Shown piece by piece: positions 42,011-51,158 of a stretch of DNA of 64,000 bases. A program made the translations under genes and the position numbers. Source of the stretch: Nonomuraea pusilla (lineage in GTDB: Bacteria > Actinomycetota > Actinomycetes > Streptosporangiales > Streptosporangiaceae). The notes under the pieces are model-generated. The model did no database searches, had not been told where the DNA came from, and worked only from the letters and a program-made list of their open reading frames with translations. Within the stretch, counting starts at the first letter, position 1, and every line of letters starts with the position of its first letter. The stretch is from the NCBI RefSeq assembly GCF_900109355.1, contig NZ_FOBF01000004.1, forward strand, positions 124,001-188,000, written 5' to 3'.

Positions 42011-42820
42011 GTGACTAGGATCACCGCTTGGCGGCGGCATCCCCTCGCGAGATACGCCGTCCTGATTTTCGCCTTGGCGCTGGTCGGGATGGTCTATGCC
42101 GCCTTCGTCCAGGCGGGTAAGCCCGCCGACGCGGCGCTGGCGGCGGGCAAGGTCGACGACGTGGCCGAGGGCAAGAGCCTGTTCGTGCAGCACTGCTCCA
42201 GCTGCCACGGCATGAACGCCGAGGGCACGGCCACCGGCCCCACCCTCGTCGGCGTCGGCGCCGCCGCGGTCGACTTCCAGATGAGCACCGGCCGCATGCC
42301 CGCCGCCGACCCCGGCGCGCAGGCCCCGCGCAAGCCGCTGGCCAAGTGGGTCACGCCCCAGGCCATCAGCCAGATCGGCGCCTACGTGCAGTCGCTCGGC
42401 GGCGGCCCGCAGGTTCCCGGCAAGGAGCAGGTCGACCCCGCGGGCGGCGACGCCGGCAAGGGCGGCGAGCTGTTCCGGGCCAACTGCATCCAGTGCCACA
42501 ACTGGGCAGGCGCCGGCGGCGCGCTGACGCGAGGCAAGTACGCGCCCGACCTGAACCAGGCCTCTCCCACGCAGATCTACGAGGCGATGATCACCGGCCC
42601 GCAGGCGATGCCGGTCTTCAACGACACGACGATCACGCCGGAAGAGAAGCAGAGCATGATCGCCTACATCACCCAGGTCCGTGAGCAGAAGGACCCGGGT
42701 GGCTTCGGGCTGGGCCGCATCGGCCCCGTCACCGAGGGTCTTGTAGCGTGGATCGCAGGCCTCAGCGCTCTCGCCCTTGCCGCCATCTGGATCACCGCGA
42801 AGAAGCGACAGAAGTCATGA
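42011..42820 (+). CDS. qcrC: Diheme cytochrome c subunit of bcc complex
   Basis: A 269-residue membrane-anchored cytochrome cc. An N-terminal helix (YAVLIFALALVGMVYAAFVQ) is followed by two cytochrome c domains with heme sites CSSCHG (near 57) and CIQCHN (near 158), axial Met candidates in GRMPAAD and QAMPVFN, and a C-terminal helix (LVAWIAGLSALALAAIWITA). The diheme form replaces soluble cytochrome c and links bcc directly to aa3. It overlaps qcrA by four bases. Confidence 0.97.
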   Translation: MTRITAWRRHPLARYAVLIFALALVGMVYAAFVQAGKPADAALAAGKVDDVAEGKSLFVQHCSSCHGMNAEGTATGPTLVGVGAAAVDFQMSTGRMPAADPGAQAPRKPLAKWVTPQAISQIGAYVQSLGGGPQVPGKEQVDPAGGDAGKGGELFRANCIQCHNWAGAGGALTRGKYAPDLNQASPTQIYEAMITGPQAMPVFNDTTITPEEKQSMIAYITQVREQKDPGGFGLGRIGPVTEGLVAWIAGLSALALAAIWITAKKRQKS

Positions 42821-43935
42821 CTGACAACGAGCACGAGATCGAGCAGCCGGACGAACGCGTACCCAAGCGCGTCATCGGCACCCCCGCGCCGGGCACCTCG
42901 ATGCTCGGCACCGCGGAGCAGGCCGCGGCCGCCGCGGGCGGCGACGTCCCCGGCGTGACGCTGCAGGACGAGAAGAAGGCGCGCAAGGCCGAGAAGATCG
43001 TGGCGCTCTGCTTCACGATCACGTTCCTCGCGGCGGTCGCGTTCATCATCTCCTACGTGGTGTTCCAGGTCGGCAGCCCCGAGGCGACCGGCACGTCGAA
43101 CCTGGCCCTCGGCGGCACCCTGACGGTGGCCATCCTGGCGATGGCCATCGGCATCGTCGTCTGGGTCCGGATGATCATGCCGAAGTACGCCCTCGTCCAG
43201 GAGCGCCACCCGATGGTCTCCGACGACGACGACCGCCGGTACGTCTCGGAGACGTTCCTGCAGGGCGCGGGCGAGAGCGGCTTCGTCAAGCGCAAGCTGC
43301 TGCGCCGCACGCTGCTGCTGGCCGCGGCCCCGCTGGGCCTCGTCCCGCTGGTGCTGCTGCGCGACCTCGACAACAGCAAGATGCCGGGCGCGAAGTTCAA
43401 CAAGCTGCTGCGGCACACCGTCTGGGGCGAGAAGACCAAGGACGGCAAGCCGCTGCGCCTGGTCGTCGAGGGCACCGGCCAGCCGATCCGCGCGGCCGAC
43501 TTCAACTCGCCGGGCGGCATCCTGTCCGTCGTCCCCGAGGGCTACGAGCACGACCTGAACGCCCTCGCCAAGGCCACCCTGATCCTGATCAAGTTCCGTC
43601 CCGAAGAGCTGAAGGACGGCGTCAACAAGAACTGGACGATCGACGGGATCGTGGCCTACTCCAAGATCTGCACGCACGTCGGCTGCCCCGCGGCCCTGTA
43701 CGAGCAGACCACCCACCACATCCTCTGTCCGTGCCACCAGTCGACGTTCGACGCGGCCGACGGCGCGAAGGTCATCTTCGGCCCGGCCGCCAGGCCGCTG
43801 CCGCAGCTGCCGATCAGCGTCGACGAGCAGGGCTACCTCATCGCCCAGGGCGACTTCCACGTCCCCGTCGGTCCCAGCTACTGGGAGCGGGGCGACGCCG
43901 AGGCTGAGGCGCGGATGAAGGGAGGCCAGGCATGA
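42817..43935 (+). CDS. qcrA: Rieske iron-sulfur subunit of bcc complex
   Basis: A 372-residue actinobacterial Rieske protein. A long hydrophilic N-terminus precedes two helices (IVALCFTITFLAAVAFIISY, GGTLTVAILAMAIGIVVWVR), then a third hydrophobic segment (LLLAAAPLGLVPLVLL). The [2Fe-2S] ligands are in CTHVGCPAALYEQ and CPCHQSTFDAADGAK. It moves electrons from menaquinol to QcrC. ATG 42817 lies in the qcrC stop, and its own stop overlaps qcrB (ATGA). Confidence 0.97.
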   Translation: MTDNEHEIEQPDERVPKRVIGTPAPGTSMLGTAEQAAAAAGGDVPGVTLQDEKKARKAEKIVALCFTITFLAAVAFIISYVVFQVGSPEATGTSNLALGGTLTVAILAMAIGIVVWVRMIMPKYALVQERHPMVSDDDDRRYVSETFLQGAGESGFVKRKLLRRTLLLAAAPLGLVPLVLLRDLDNSKMPGAKFNKLLRHTVWGEKTKDGKPLRLVVEGTGQPIRAADFNSPGGILSVVPEGYEHDLNALAKATLILIKFRPEELKDGVNKNWTIDGIVAYSKICTHVGCPAALYEQTTHHILCPCHQSTFDAADGAKVIFGPAARPLPQLPISVDEQGYLIAQGDFHVPVGPSYWERGDAEAEARMKGGQA

Positions 43936-45581
43936 GCGACCTGACAGCCGTACCGAAGGGCATCGCCGGGCCGTCGAACTTCCTCGACGAGCGTCTCGGC
44001 GGCGCCTCCGCCCTGAAGCGCAACCTGCGCAAGATCTTCCCCGACCACTGGTCGTTCCTGCTGGGCGAGATCGCCCTGTACTCGTTCGTCATCCTGCTGC
44101 TGACGGGCACGTTCCTGACGCTGTGGTTCAAGCCGAGCATGGCGGAGATCGCCTACGACGGCTCGTACGCGCCGCTCAAGGGCGTGATGATGTCGCAGGC
44201 CTACGCGTCGTCGCTGGAGATCAGCTTCGACGTCCGCGGTGGACTGCTGATCAGGCAGATGCACCACTGGGCGGCCCTGCTGTTCATCGCCGGCATGATG
44301 GTGCACGCGCTGCGGGTGTTCTTCACCGGCGCCTACCGCAAGCCGCGCGAGCTCAACTGGATCATCGGCATCCTGCTGCTCTCGCTGGCGCTGGCCGAGG
44401 GCCTGACCGGCTACTCCCTCCCCGACGACCTGCTCTCCGGCGCCGGTCTGCGGATCACCGAGGGTGTGGCCATCTCGCTGCCGCTGGTGGGCACGTACGT
44501 CACGTTCTTCCTGTTCGGCGGCGAGTATCCGGGTGAGGATGTCGTCTCCCGGTTCTACTCCCTGCACATCCTGCTCATCCCGGGCATCCTGCTGGCGCTG
44601 GTGTCGGCCCACATGGTGCTCATGTGGGTGCAGAAGCACACCCAGATGCCGGGCAAGGGCCGCACCAACCACAACGTGGTCGGCGCGCCGTTCTACCCGG
44701 CGTTCATGGCCAAGGCCGGCGCGTACTTCCTGTTCACGCTCGGCGTGATCAGCGGCCTGGCGACGTTCGCCCAGATCAACCCGATCTGGCTGTTCGGGCC
44801 GTACACGCCTGCCGACGTGTCGGCGGGTTCGCAGCCCGACTTCTACATGGGCTTCCTCGAAGGCTCGCTGCGCATCATGCCGCCGTGGGAGATCAACCTC
44901 TTCGGCACGGCCCACGCGGGCACGCTGCCGCTGAGCGTGATCATCCCGGCGCTGGTGCCGCTCGGCATCATCATGACCGGCCTCGCGCTCTACCCGTTCC
45001 TGGAGCGCTGGATCACCGGCGACCACCGCGAGCACCACATCGCCGACCGTCCGCGCAACAACCCGCACCGCACCGCGATCGGCGTCTCGGCGATCACGTT
45101 CTACGGCGTGCTGTGGCTGATGGGCGCCAACGACGAGATCTCGAAGGTCTTCAACGTCAGCCTGAACGTCACGACGTACGCGGGCCGAGTGATGATCATC
45201 GTGGCTCCGGTCATCGCCTACATCATCACGTACCGGATGTGCCTGGGCCTGCAGCGTTCCGACGCCGCGATCATCGGTCACGGCGTGGAGTCCGGCGTGA
45301 TCAAGCGCCTGCCGCACGGCGAGTTCATCGAGGTGCACACGCCGCCGGCCGAGGACCTCGAGGCGCACCTGCGGGGCAAGGAGCCCGTCCGGATGCTCCC
45401 CGTCCTGGAGGACAAGTCGGGCATCCCGCCGAAGGGCATGCGCGGTCCGCTGGGCAAGCTGCGCGCCCGCATGTCGAAGGCGTACGGCGGGGAGAAGATC
45501 CCGCTCGAGGAAGAGCACGCTCACGAGGAGGAGAAGGCCGCGATCGGCGCCGGAGGCGACGACCGCTCCCTGACCCACTGA
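43932..45581 (+). CDS. qcrB: Cytochrome b subunit of bcc complex
   Basis: A 549-residue cytochrome b. The N-terminal four-helix heme core has LLIRQMHHWAALLFIAGMMV and LLIPGILLALVSAHMVLMWV with paired histidines for both b hemes. The quinol-site PEWY-type sequence is represented by LRIMPPWEINLFGTAHAGTL (PPWE in place of PEWY, as usual in actinobacteria). Further helices and a charged C-terminal tail (KIPLEEEHAHEEEKAA) follow. QcrB is the target of anti-mycobacterial bcc inhibitors. A hairpin terminator follows. Confidence 0.97.
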   Translation: MSDLTAVPKGIAGPSNFLDERLGGASALKRNLRKIFPDHWSFLLGEIALYSFVILLLTGTFLTLWFKPSMAEIAYDGSYAPLKGVMMSQAYASSLEISFDVRGGLLIRQMHHWAALLFIAGMMVHALRVFFTGAYRKPRELNWIIGILLLSLALAEGLTGYSLPDDLLSGAGLRITEGVAISLPLVGTYVTFFLFGGEYPGEDVVSRFYSLHILLIPGILLALVSAHMVLMWVQKHTQMPGKGRTNHNVVGAPFYPAFMAKAGAYFLFTLGVISGLATFAQINPIWLFGPYTPADVSAGSQPDFYMGFLEGSLRIMPPWEINLFGTAHAGTLPLSVIIPALVPLGIIMTGLALYPFLERWITGDHREHHIADRPRNNPHRTAIGVSAITFYGVLWLMGANDEISKVFNVSLNVTTYAGRVMIIVAPVIAYIITYRMCLGLQRSDAAIIGHGVESGVIKRLPHGEFIEVHTPPAEDLEAHLRGKEPVRMLPVLEDKSGIPPKGMRGPLGKLRARMSKAYGGEKIPLEEEHAHEEEKAAIGAGGDDRSLTH

Positions 45582-45597
45582 GGTAATGCCGCCACCG

Positions 45598-45626
45598 GGG
45601 CCCGGACGACACCGTCGTCCGGGCCC
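45598..45626 (+). terminator. Hairpin after qcrB
   Basis: GGGCCCGGACGAC and GTCGTCCGGGCCC form a perfect 13-bp stem with a three-base loop, 16 bases after the qcrB stop, followed by TTCGGCTTCC. Confidence 0.88.
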
Positions 45627-45745
45627 TTCGGCTTCCCGGGCTCCTCGGGTTCGCCCGCGCCGCGCAGACGGCGGCCCGCGGCATGGGGGCGGTCAGGCGG
45701 ACGGGCGGCGGAGAGCGGGAAGAGCAGGAGAAACAGGTTCGGCCC

Positions 45746-46682
<937 letters not shown>

Positions 46683-47563
46683 GACGGCCGCCCCCGCACA
46701 CCCACCTCCTGGGGAGCGTTCCGACTTCCGTGGGGAGGGGCGGGGATGACGCCGCTGTGCGCCAACTCTCGGGAGGTGGGCTCGCCTCACGTGGGGGGAG
46801 AGGCCGGGGATGGTGCTGTGCGGCGGCGTCTCGGAGTGCGGCCTCGCTTCCCGTGTGAGGGAGGGGCGGGGGAGGCGACGTCTCGGAGTGCGGGCTCGCC
46901 TCCCGTGCCGGGGAGAGGCTGGGGAGGCCGCTGTGCGGCGGCGTCCGGGGCGGTGGGCCCGCCTCCGGTCCGGGGGAGGGCGGGGGAGGTTCTGTGCTCT
47001 CGGCTTCGACTGGCGGGTTGGAGACCGGGTTGGTTGCGGCGGGCATGTCGCTGCTCGGTCGGCTCTGGACGGTCGGCTCGGGGGCGTACCAGGTAGGGGC
47101 GGGGGATGCGGCTTGCGGCGGTCGGTTCTAGCCGGGCCGACCGGATGCCCGAAGACGTCCCTGCGTCGGCTCCGGTCGCGCTCGTATGCCGTGCAGGGGT
47201 ACGGCACGTCCGCCGGGCGGCCGGTTCATTGCCCGGCGGGTGTGCGCGCGGGGATCTCTGGGCGATCCGCCCGGTGGCGGGCTCGCCTTCCGTGTCGGCG
47301 GGTGGGGTGCCCGCTGTGCGGCGGCTCCGGGCGGATGGCTCAGTCGGACGGTGAGGCGCCTGGGGACGGTCAGCTCGGGACGGTCGGCTGGTCTGCCAGG
47401 GCGGGTGGGGACGTCGGCTCCGGACGGTCGGCCGGTCTCACAGGGCGCGTCGGGGGATGCCGCTGGGCGGATGGCGACGTCCCCCTCCGTGTCCGCTGGG
47501 CTCCCACAAGAGGGAAGGGGACGCTCGCCGGGCGGGGCGGGGTGCTCCGGTTTCCGGGTCGGC
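46683..47563. repeat. 880-bp gene-free region of degenerate repeats
   Basis: No gene with credible start, codon use and similarity is seen. A 50-63-bp unit of the type GGGCTCGCCTCCCGTG, a G-rich run, GAGGCCGCTGTGCGGCGGCG recurs with starts near 46719, 46778, 46840, 46892 and 46955, and a further copy lies near 47276. A second family, GGACGGTCGGCTGGTCT/GGTCTCACAGGGCG, recurs between about 47065 and 47450. The copies are 60-80% alike, suggesting an old expanded array now decaying. Confidence 0.6.
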
Positions 47564-47851
47564 TCAGTCGGACTCGGGGAAGCCGATGGAGAAGGCGGCG
47601 TCGAGGTCGTGCCTGGAGTAGGTGCGGAAGGCGATGTGGGTCTCGGTGTGCAGCACGCCGGGCACCTTGTTGAGCCGGCCCGGGATGACCTCGGCGACCT
47701 GCTCGTACGCCGCCACCCGCACCATGGCCAGCAGGTCGTACTCGCCGGTGATGGAGTAGACCTCGCTCACGCCCTCGATCTCGGCGATCTCCTGGGCGAC
47801 CTCCGGGATCCGGTCTACCTCTGCGTTGATGTGGACGATAGCCGTGACCAT
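47564..47851 (-). CDS. Stand-alone Lrp/AsnC ligand-binding (RAM) domain protein
   Basis: A 95-residue protein consisting only of the RAM domain of Lrp/AsnC regulators: MVTAIVHINAEVDRIPEVAQ, GVSEVYSITGEYDLLAMVRV, LNKVPGVLHTETHIAFRTYS. There is no helix-turn-helix. Such proteins bind amino acids and assemble as dimers or octamers, perhaps mixing with full-length Lrp proteins. ATG 47851 lies nine bases after the stop of the DEDDh-UvrC-like gene, so the two are co-transcribed. Confidence 0.93.
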   Translation of the reverse strand: MVTAIVHINAEVDRIPEVAQEIAEIEGVSEVYSITGEYDLLAMVRVAAYEQVAEVIPGRLNKVPGVLHTETHIAFRTYSRHDLDAAFSIGFPESD

Positions 47852-47860
47852 GAGCCAACT

Positions 47861-49561
47861 CTATCGGCGCATGTCCTGGGTGCGGTAGGCGAGGTCGATG
47901 CGGGCTTTGTGACGGGCCGCCCCGTGCGCGGGCAGGCACCACTCGCCGTCGATCTCCACTAACCGCACCCCGGGGGACTCCAGCCAGCGCAGGATGCACT
48001 CGGTCTCCTCGGCGCTGGCCGCGTGGACGGGCCCCGGGCCGGGGATGACGGCCTCGGCCACGGCGGTGAGCGAGGCGACGAACGGCTTGGGGTGCGCCCC
48101 CCTGGGCATCACGCCGGCGGCCGCGAGCCGTCCGTACCGGATGACGTGGATGTCCCAGCCGCCGTCGAAGGCGGGGCTGGCGGCGACGAGCTGCGGGATG
48201 CGGGTGATGGCGCCGAGCCGCTGCATGCGCGCGGCGGCGCGGACGAACGAGGCGAGCCGGTCGCGGTCGACGGACGCCTCCTCGTAGCGCTGCTCGGCGG
48301 ACAGCCGCTCCATGCGGGCGGACACCGCCGAGAAGACGGGCGAGGCGTCGAGCGTCATGGCACGCCGGGCCCGCTCGACGTGCCTGGCGTACTCGTCGGG
48401 CGTCTCCTTGCCTTCGCACGGCGCGCCGCAGCGGCCCATCTCGTGCAGGACGCAGGCGGCGCGCCGGGTGCGCGGCCCGACGGGCTGGGTGCACTGCCGC
48501 AGCGGGACGGCCTCGTGCAGGGCGGTGCGGGCGTCGTCGGCGAGCCGGGTGCTGCTGAAGGGGCCGAGGTAGGTGGCGTCGTCGTCGCGTACCTCGCGCA
48601 CGATGGACAGGCGGGGGAACGCCTCGGCGGTGAGCTTGAGCCAGACGACCTTCTCGGGGAAGCGCGACCTCCGGTTGTAGCGGGGCTTGGCCCCGCCGAT
48701 GAGCCGCAGCTCGCGTACCTCGGCCTCCAGCGCGGTGGCGCAGACGATGTGGCGGACCCGCTCGGCGATGCCGATCATCTCGCGGATGCGCGGCCTGGTC
48801 TCGCTGGCCGTGAAGTAGGAGCGGACCCGGTTGCGCAGGTTGGTGCTCTTGCCGATGTAGAGGACCTCGCCGCGTTCGTCCTCGAACAGGTAGACGCCGG
48901 GGGCGTGCGGGACGGACTCGGCCAGGTGGCGTTTGCGCTGCTGCTCCGGCGTGGGGGCGCGGACGAACGACTTGAGCTCCTCCAGCGTGTGGACCTGGAA
49001 GGACCCGGCCCGCTCGATGAGGCCGTGCAGCACGTCGACGGTGGCCCTGGCGTCCTGGAGCGCGCGGTGGCACGGCTCGACGGGGCTGCGGAAGAACCTG
49101 GCCAGCGTCGAGAGCTTGGCGTTGGAGATCTCGTCGCGGGTGAGGACGCGGCGGGCGAGGTCGACGGTGTCGACGACCGGGTTGGGCGGCGGGGGGTAGC
49201 CGTGCGCGGCGCAGGCGGCCTTGACGAAGCGCGTGTCGAAGCCCGCGTTGTGGGCGACCAGGGTGGCGCCGCGGATGAACTCGAGGAAGCTCGGCAGCAC
49301 CGCCTCGATGCGCGGCGCGGCCATCACCATGGCGTCGGTGATGCCGGTCAGGACCGAGATGAACGGCGGGATGGGGCCGCCGGGGTCGACCAGCGTGGAG
49401 AACTCGCCCAGAACCTCGCCCGCCCGCACCTTGACCGCGCCGATCTCGGTGATGGTGTGCTCCGCCGGGGAGCCGCCGGTGGTCTCCAGGTCGAACACGA
49501 CGAACGTGACGTCGCTCAGCGGGGTGCCGAGCTCGTCCAGGGTGCCTTGAACCGCGTCCAC
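47861..49561 (-). CDS. DEDDh exonuclease fused to UvrC-like GIY-YIG domain
   Basis: A 566-residue two-domain nuclease. Residues 15-190 form a Pol III epsilon-type DEDDh exonuclease (FVVFDLETTGGSPAEHTITE, LVAHNAGFDTRFVK, CHRALQDARATVDVL with the final His/Asp). From about 205, VPHAPGVYLFEDERGEVLYI and GKSTNLRNRVRSYF are a UvrC-type GIY-YIG domain, followed by a UvrC-like Cys-containing stretch (CVLHEMGRCGAPCEG) and a UVR-like segment. M. tuberculosis Rv2191 has this architecture; it is thought to act in DNA repair. GTG 49561. Confidence 0.93.
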   Translation of the reverse strand: MDAVQGTLDELGTPLSDVTFVVFDLETTGGSPAEHTITEIGAVKVRAGEVLGEFSTLVDPGGPIPPFISVLTGITDAMVMAAPRIEAVLPSFLEFIRGATLVAHNAGFDTRFVKAACAAHGYPPPPNPVVDTVDLARRVLTRDEISNAKLSTLARFFRSPVEPCHRALQDARATVDVLHGLIERAGSFQVHTLEELKSFVRAPTPEQQRKRHLAESVPHAPGVYLFEDERGEVLYIGKSTNLRNRVRSYFTASETRPRIREMIGIAERVRHIVCATALEAEVRELRLIGGAKPRYNRRSRFPEKVVWLKLTAEAFPRLSIVREVRDDDATYLGPFSSTRLADDARTALHEAVPLRQCTQPVGPRTRRAACVLHEMGRCGAPCEGKETPDEYARHVERARRAMTLDASPVFSAVSARMERLSAEQRYEEASVDRDRLASFVRAAARMQRLGAITRIPQLVAASPAFDGGWDIHVIRYGRLAAAGVMPRGAHPKPFVASLTAVAEAVIPGPGPVHAASAEETECILRWLESPGVRLVEIDGEWCLPAHGAARHKARIDLAYRTQDMRR

Positions 49562-49619
49562 GTCCCAAGACCATAGAGACGCCGACCGACAGTTGCGCGT
49601 GAGGGAGGGGGCGAGGGCT

Positions 49620-49635
49620 TCGGATAACCATCCGA
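49620..49635. promoter_or_regulatory. Inverted repeat in the nuclease/kinase divergent gap
   Basis: TCGGAT-AACC-ATCCGA is a perfect 6-bp inverted repeat, 26 bases before the first kinase start codon. No ribosome site precedes that ATG, so transcription may start close to it and this repeat would lie in the promoter. Regulator unknown. Confidence 0.35.
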
Positions 49636-49661
49636 GATGATCCTTAGTTACCCTTCCCCTT

Positions 49662-51158
49662 ATGTCCGCACGACTCGCCGGCCGCTACGCCCTGCTGCGC
49701 CCCCTGGGCAGCGGCGGCATGGGGAAGGTGTGGCTGGCCAGAGACGAGATGCTCCAGCGCGAGGTCGCGGTCAAGGAGCTGACGCTGCCCGACGGCCTCC
49801 CGTCCAGGGAGCGGGAGGAACTGGTCACCAGGGCCGTGCGTGAGGCGCAGGCCACGGCGCGGCTGCGCCACCCCGGCATCGTGGCGCTGCACGACGTCAT
49901 CGTCGAGCAGGACCGTCCGTGGCTGGTCATGGAGCTGCTGCGGGGCGGGACGCTGGGCGACACGGTCCGCGACTTCGGGCCGATGCCGCACCCGTACGCG
50001 GCCAGGGTCGGCGCGGACGTGCTGGAGGCGCTGTCGGCCGCGCACGCGCAGGGTTTGCAGCACCGCGACGTCAAGCCGGGCAACGTGTTCCTGACCGAGG
50101 CCGGCAGGGTGGTGCTCACCGACTTCGGCATCGCCAGGCAGGAGGGCCAGGCGACCCTCACCGAGCAGGGCCTCATGATCGGCTCGCCCGGCTTCATCGC
50201 GCCCGAGCGGCTGGACGGCGAGCCGGGCGGCCCCGCGAGCGACCTGTGGTCGCTCGGCGCCACCCTGTACGTCGCCGTGACCGGCGGCCCGCCCTACCCC
50301 GGCACGGCGGCCGAGCGGATCAAGGCGACGCTCACCGCGCCCGTGCCGACGGCGTCCGGCCCGCTCGGGCCGCTGATCGCGGCGATGATGGCCAGGCACC
50401 CGGCCGCCCGTCCCGACCCGCGTTCCATGGTGGAGGCGCTCAGGCAGGTCGCGGCGGGCCAGGATCCGCGCCTTCCGCTCGCCGCCGACGCCACGGCGCC
50501 CCGCCGGGTCAGGCGCAGGGGCCGGACGCTGCTCTGGACCGGCGTCGCCGTGGTCGCGGCGGCGGCCGTGGCCGCCGCGGGTCTCATCGTGTACCGCGTA
50601 CGTGAGCAGGCGGTGCCGGAGGCGTTCACCGTGCCGATGGACGTCTGCACGCTGCTCCCCGCCGAGGAGGTAAGCGCGATCCTGCGCACGGCCAGCCCGC
50701 CCAAGGCCGACCCCAGCTCCGACGAGGTGGGCCCCAAGTGCGGCTGGGCCGTGCCGCAGACGGGCGTGGAGCTCCAGGTGCAGAAGGACTCCGACACGGT
50801 CGACCCGTGGTCGATGACGCCCGAGTCGGCGCACACGCTCCTCGCCAACCAGCAGCGCCGCTGGGGCCGGTACGACGACATCGACTGGACGTGGCCGGAG
50901 ATCGGGGTGAAGGACTCCCGGAAGGCCAAGCGCACCCCCGTGCGTCCGGTGAGCGGGCTGGGGGAGGAGGGGTTCGCGTTCGAGCTGACGGGCTCGACGA
51001 AGCGCGTCCACTCGGCGGTCGTCTACTACCGGCTGGCCAACCTGGTGGTGAGCGTCGAGTACACGACGCTCATGAACCGGCCCACCGACGAGGAGGTCAA
51101 GCAGACCGCGCTGCGGGCGGCACGGGCGATCGAGCAGGCGTTGCGCAGTGCGGGCTGA
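49662..51158 (+). CDS. Transmembrane Ser/Thr protein kinase with two-Cys sensor domain (kinase 1)
   Basis: A 498-residue PknB-like receptor kinase. The cytoplasmic kinase (about 8-265) is complete: GSGGMGKVW, VAVKEL, HRDVKPGNVFL, DFGIAR, APERL, DLWSLGATLY. A basic juxtamembrane stretch (PRRVRRRGRTLLW) precedes the helix TGVAVVAAAAVAAAGLIVYR. Outside, residues about 325-495 form a domain with MDVCTLLPAEEVSAIL, KCGWAVP and GLGEEGFAFEL, resembling DUF3558-type lipoprotein domains with one disulfide. Related domains occur in the next two genes. It overlaps kinase 2 by 11 bp. ATG 49662 lacks a ribosome site and may be leaderless. Confidence 0.9.
   Translation: MSARLAGRYALLRPLGSGGMGKVWLARDEMLQREVAVKELTLPDGLPSREREELVTRAVREAQATARLRHPGIVALHDVIVEQDRPWLVMELLRGGTLGDTVRDFGPMPHPYAARVGADVLEALSAAHAQGLQHRDVKPGNVFLTEAGRVVLTDFGIARQEGQATLTEQGLMIGSPGFIAPERLDGEPGGPASDLWSLGATLYVAVTGGPPYPGTAAERIKATLTAPVPTASGPLGPLIAAMMARHPAARPDPRSMVEALRQVAAGQDPRLPLAADATAPRRVRRRGRTLLWTGVAVVAAAAVAAAGLIVYRVREQAVPEAFTVPMDVCTLLPAEEVSAILRTASPPKADPSSDEVGPKCGWAVPQTGVELQVQKDSDTVDPWSMTPESAHTLLANQQRRWGRYDDIDWTWPEIGVKDSRKAKRTPVRPVSGLGEEGFAFELTGSTKRVHSAVVYYRLANLVVSVEYTTLMNRPTDEEVKQTALRAARAIEQALRSAG

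Noticed and set aside
46746..47962. Several plus-strand open frames in the repeat region
   Set aside because: They are Arg/Gly-rich, arise from the repeats, have no ribosome site, and part of them is antisense to the AsnC-type gene.
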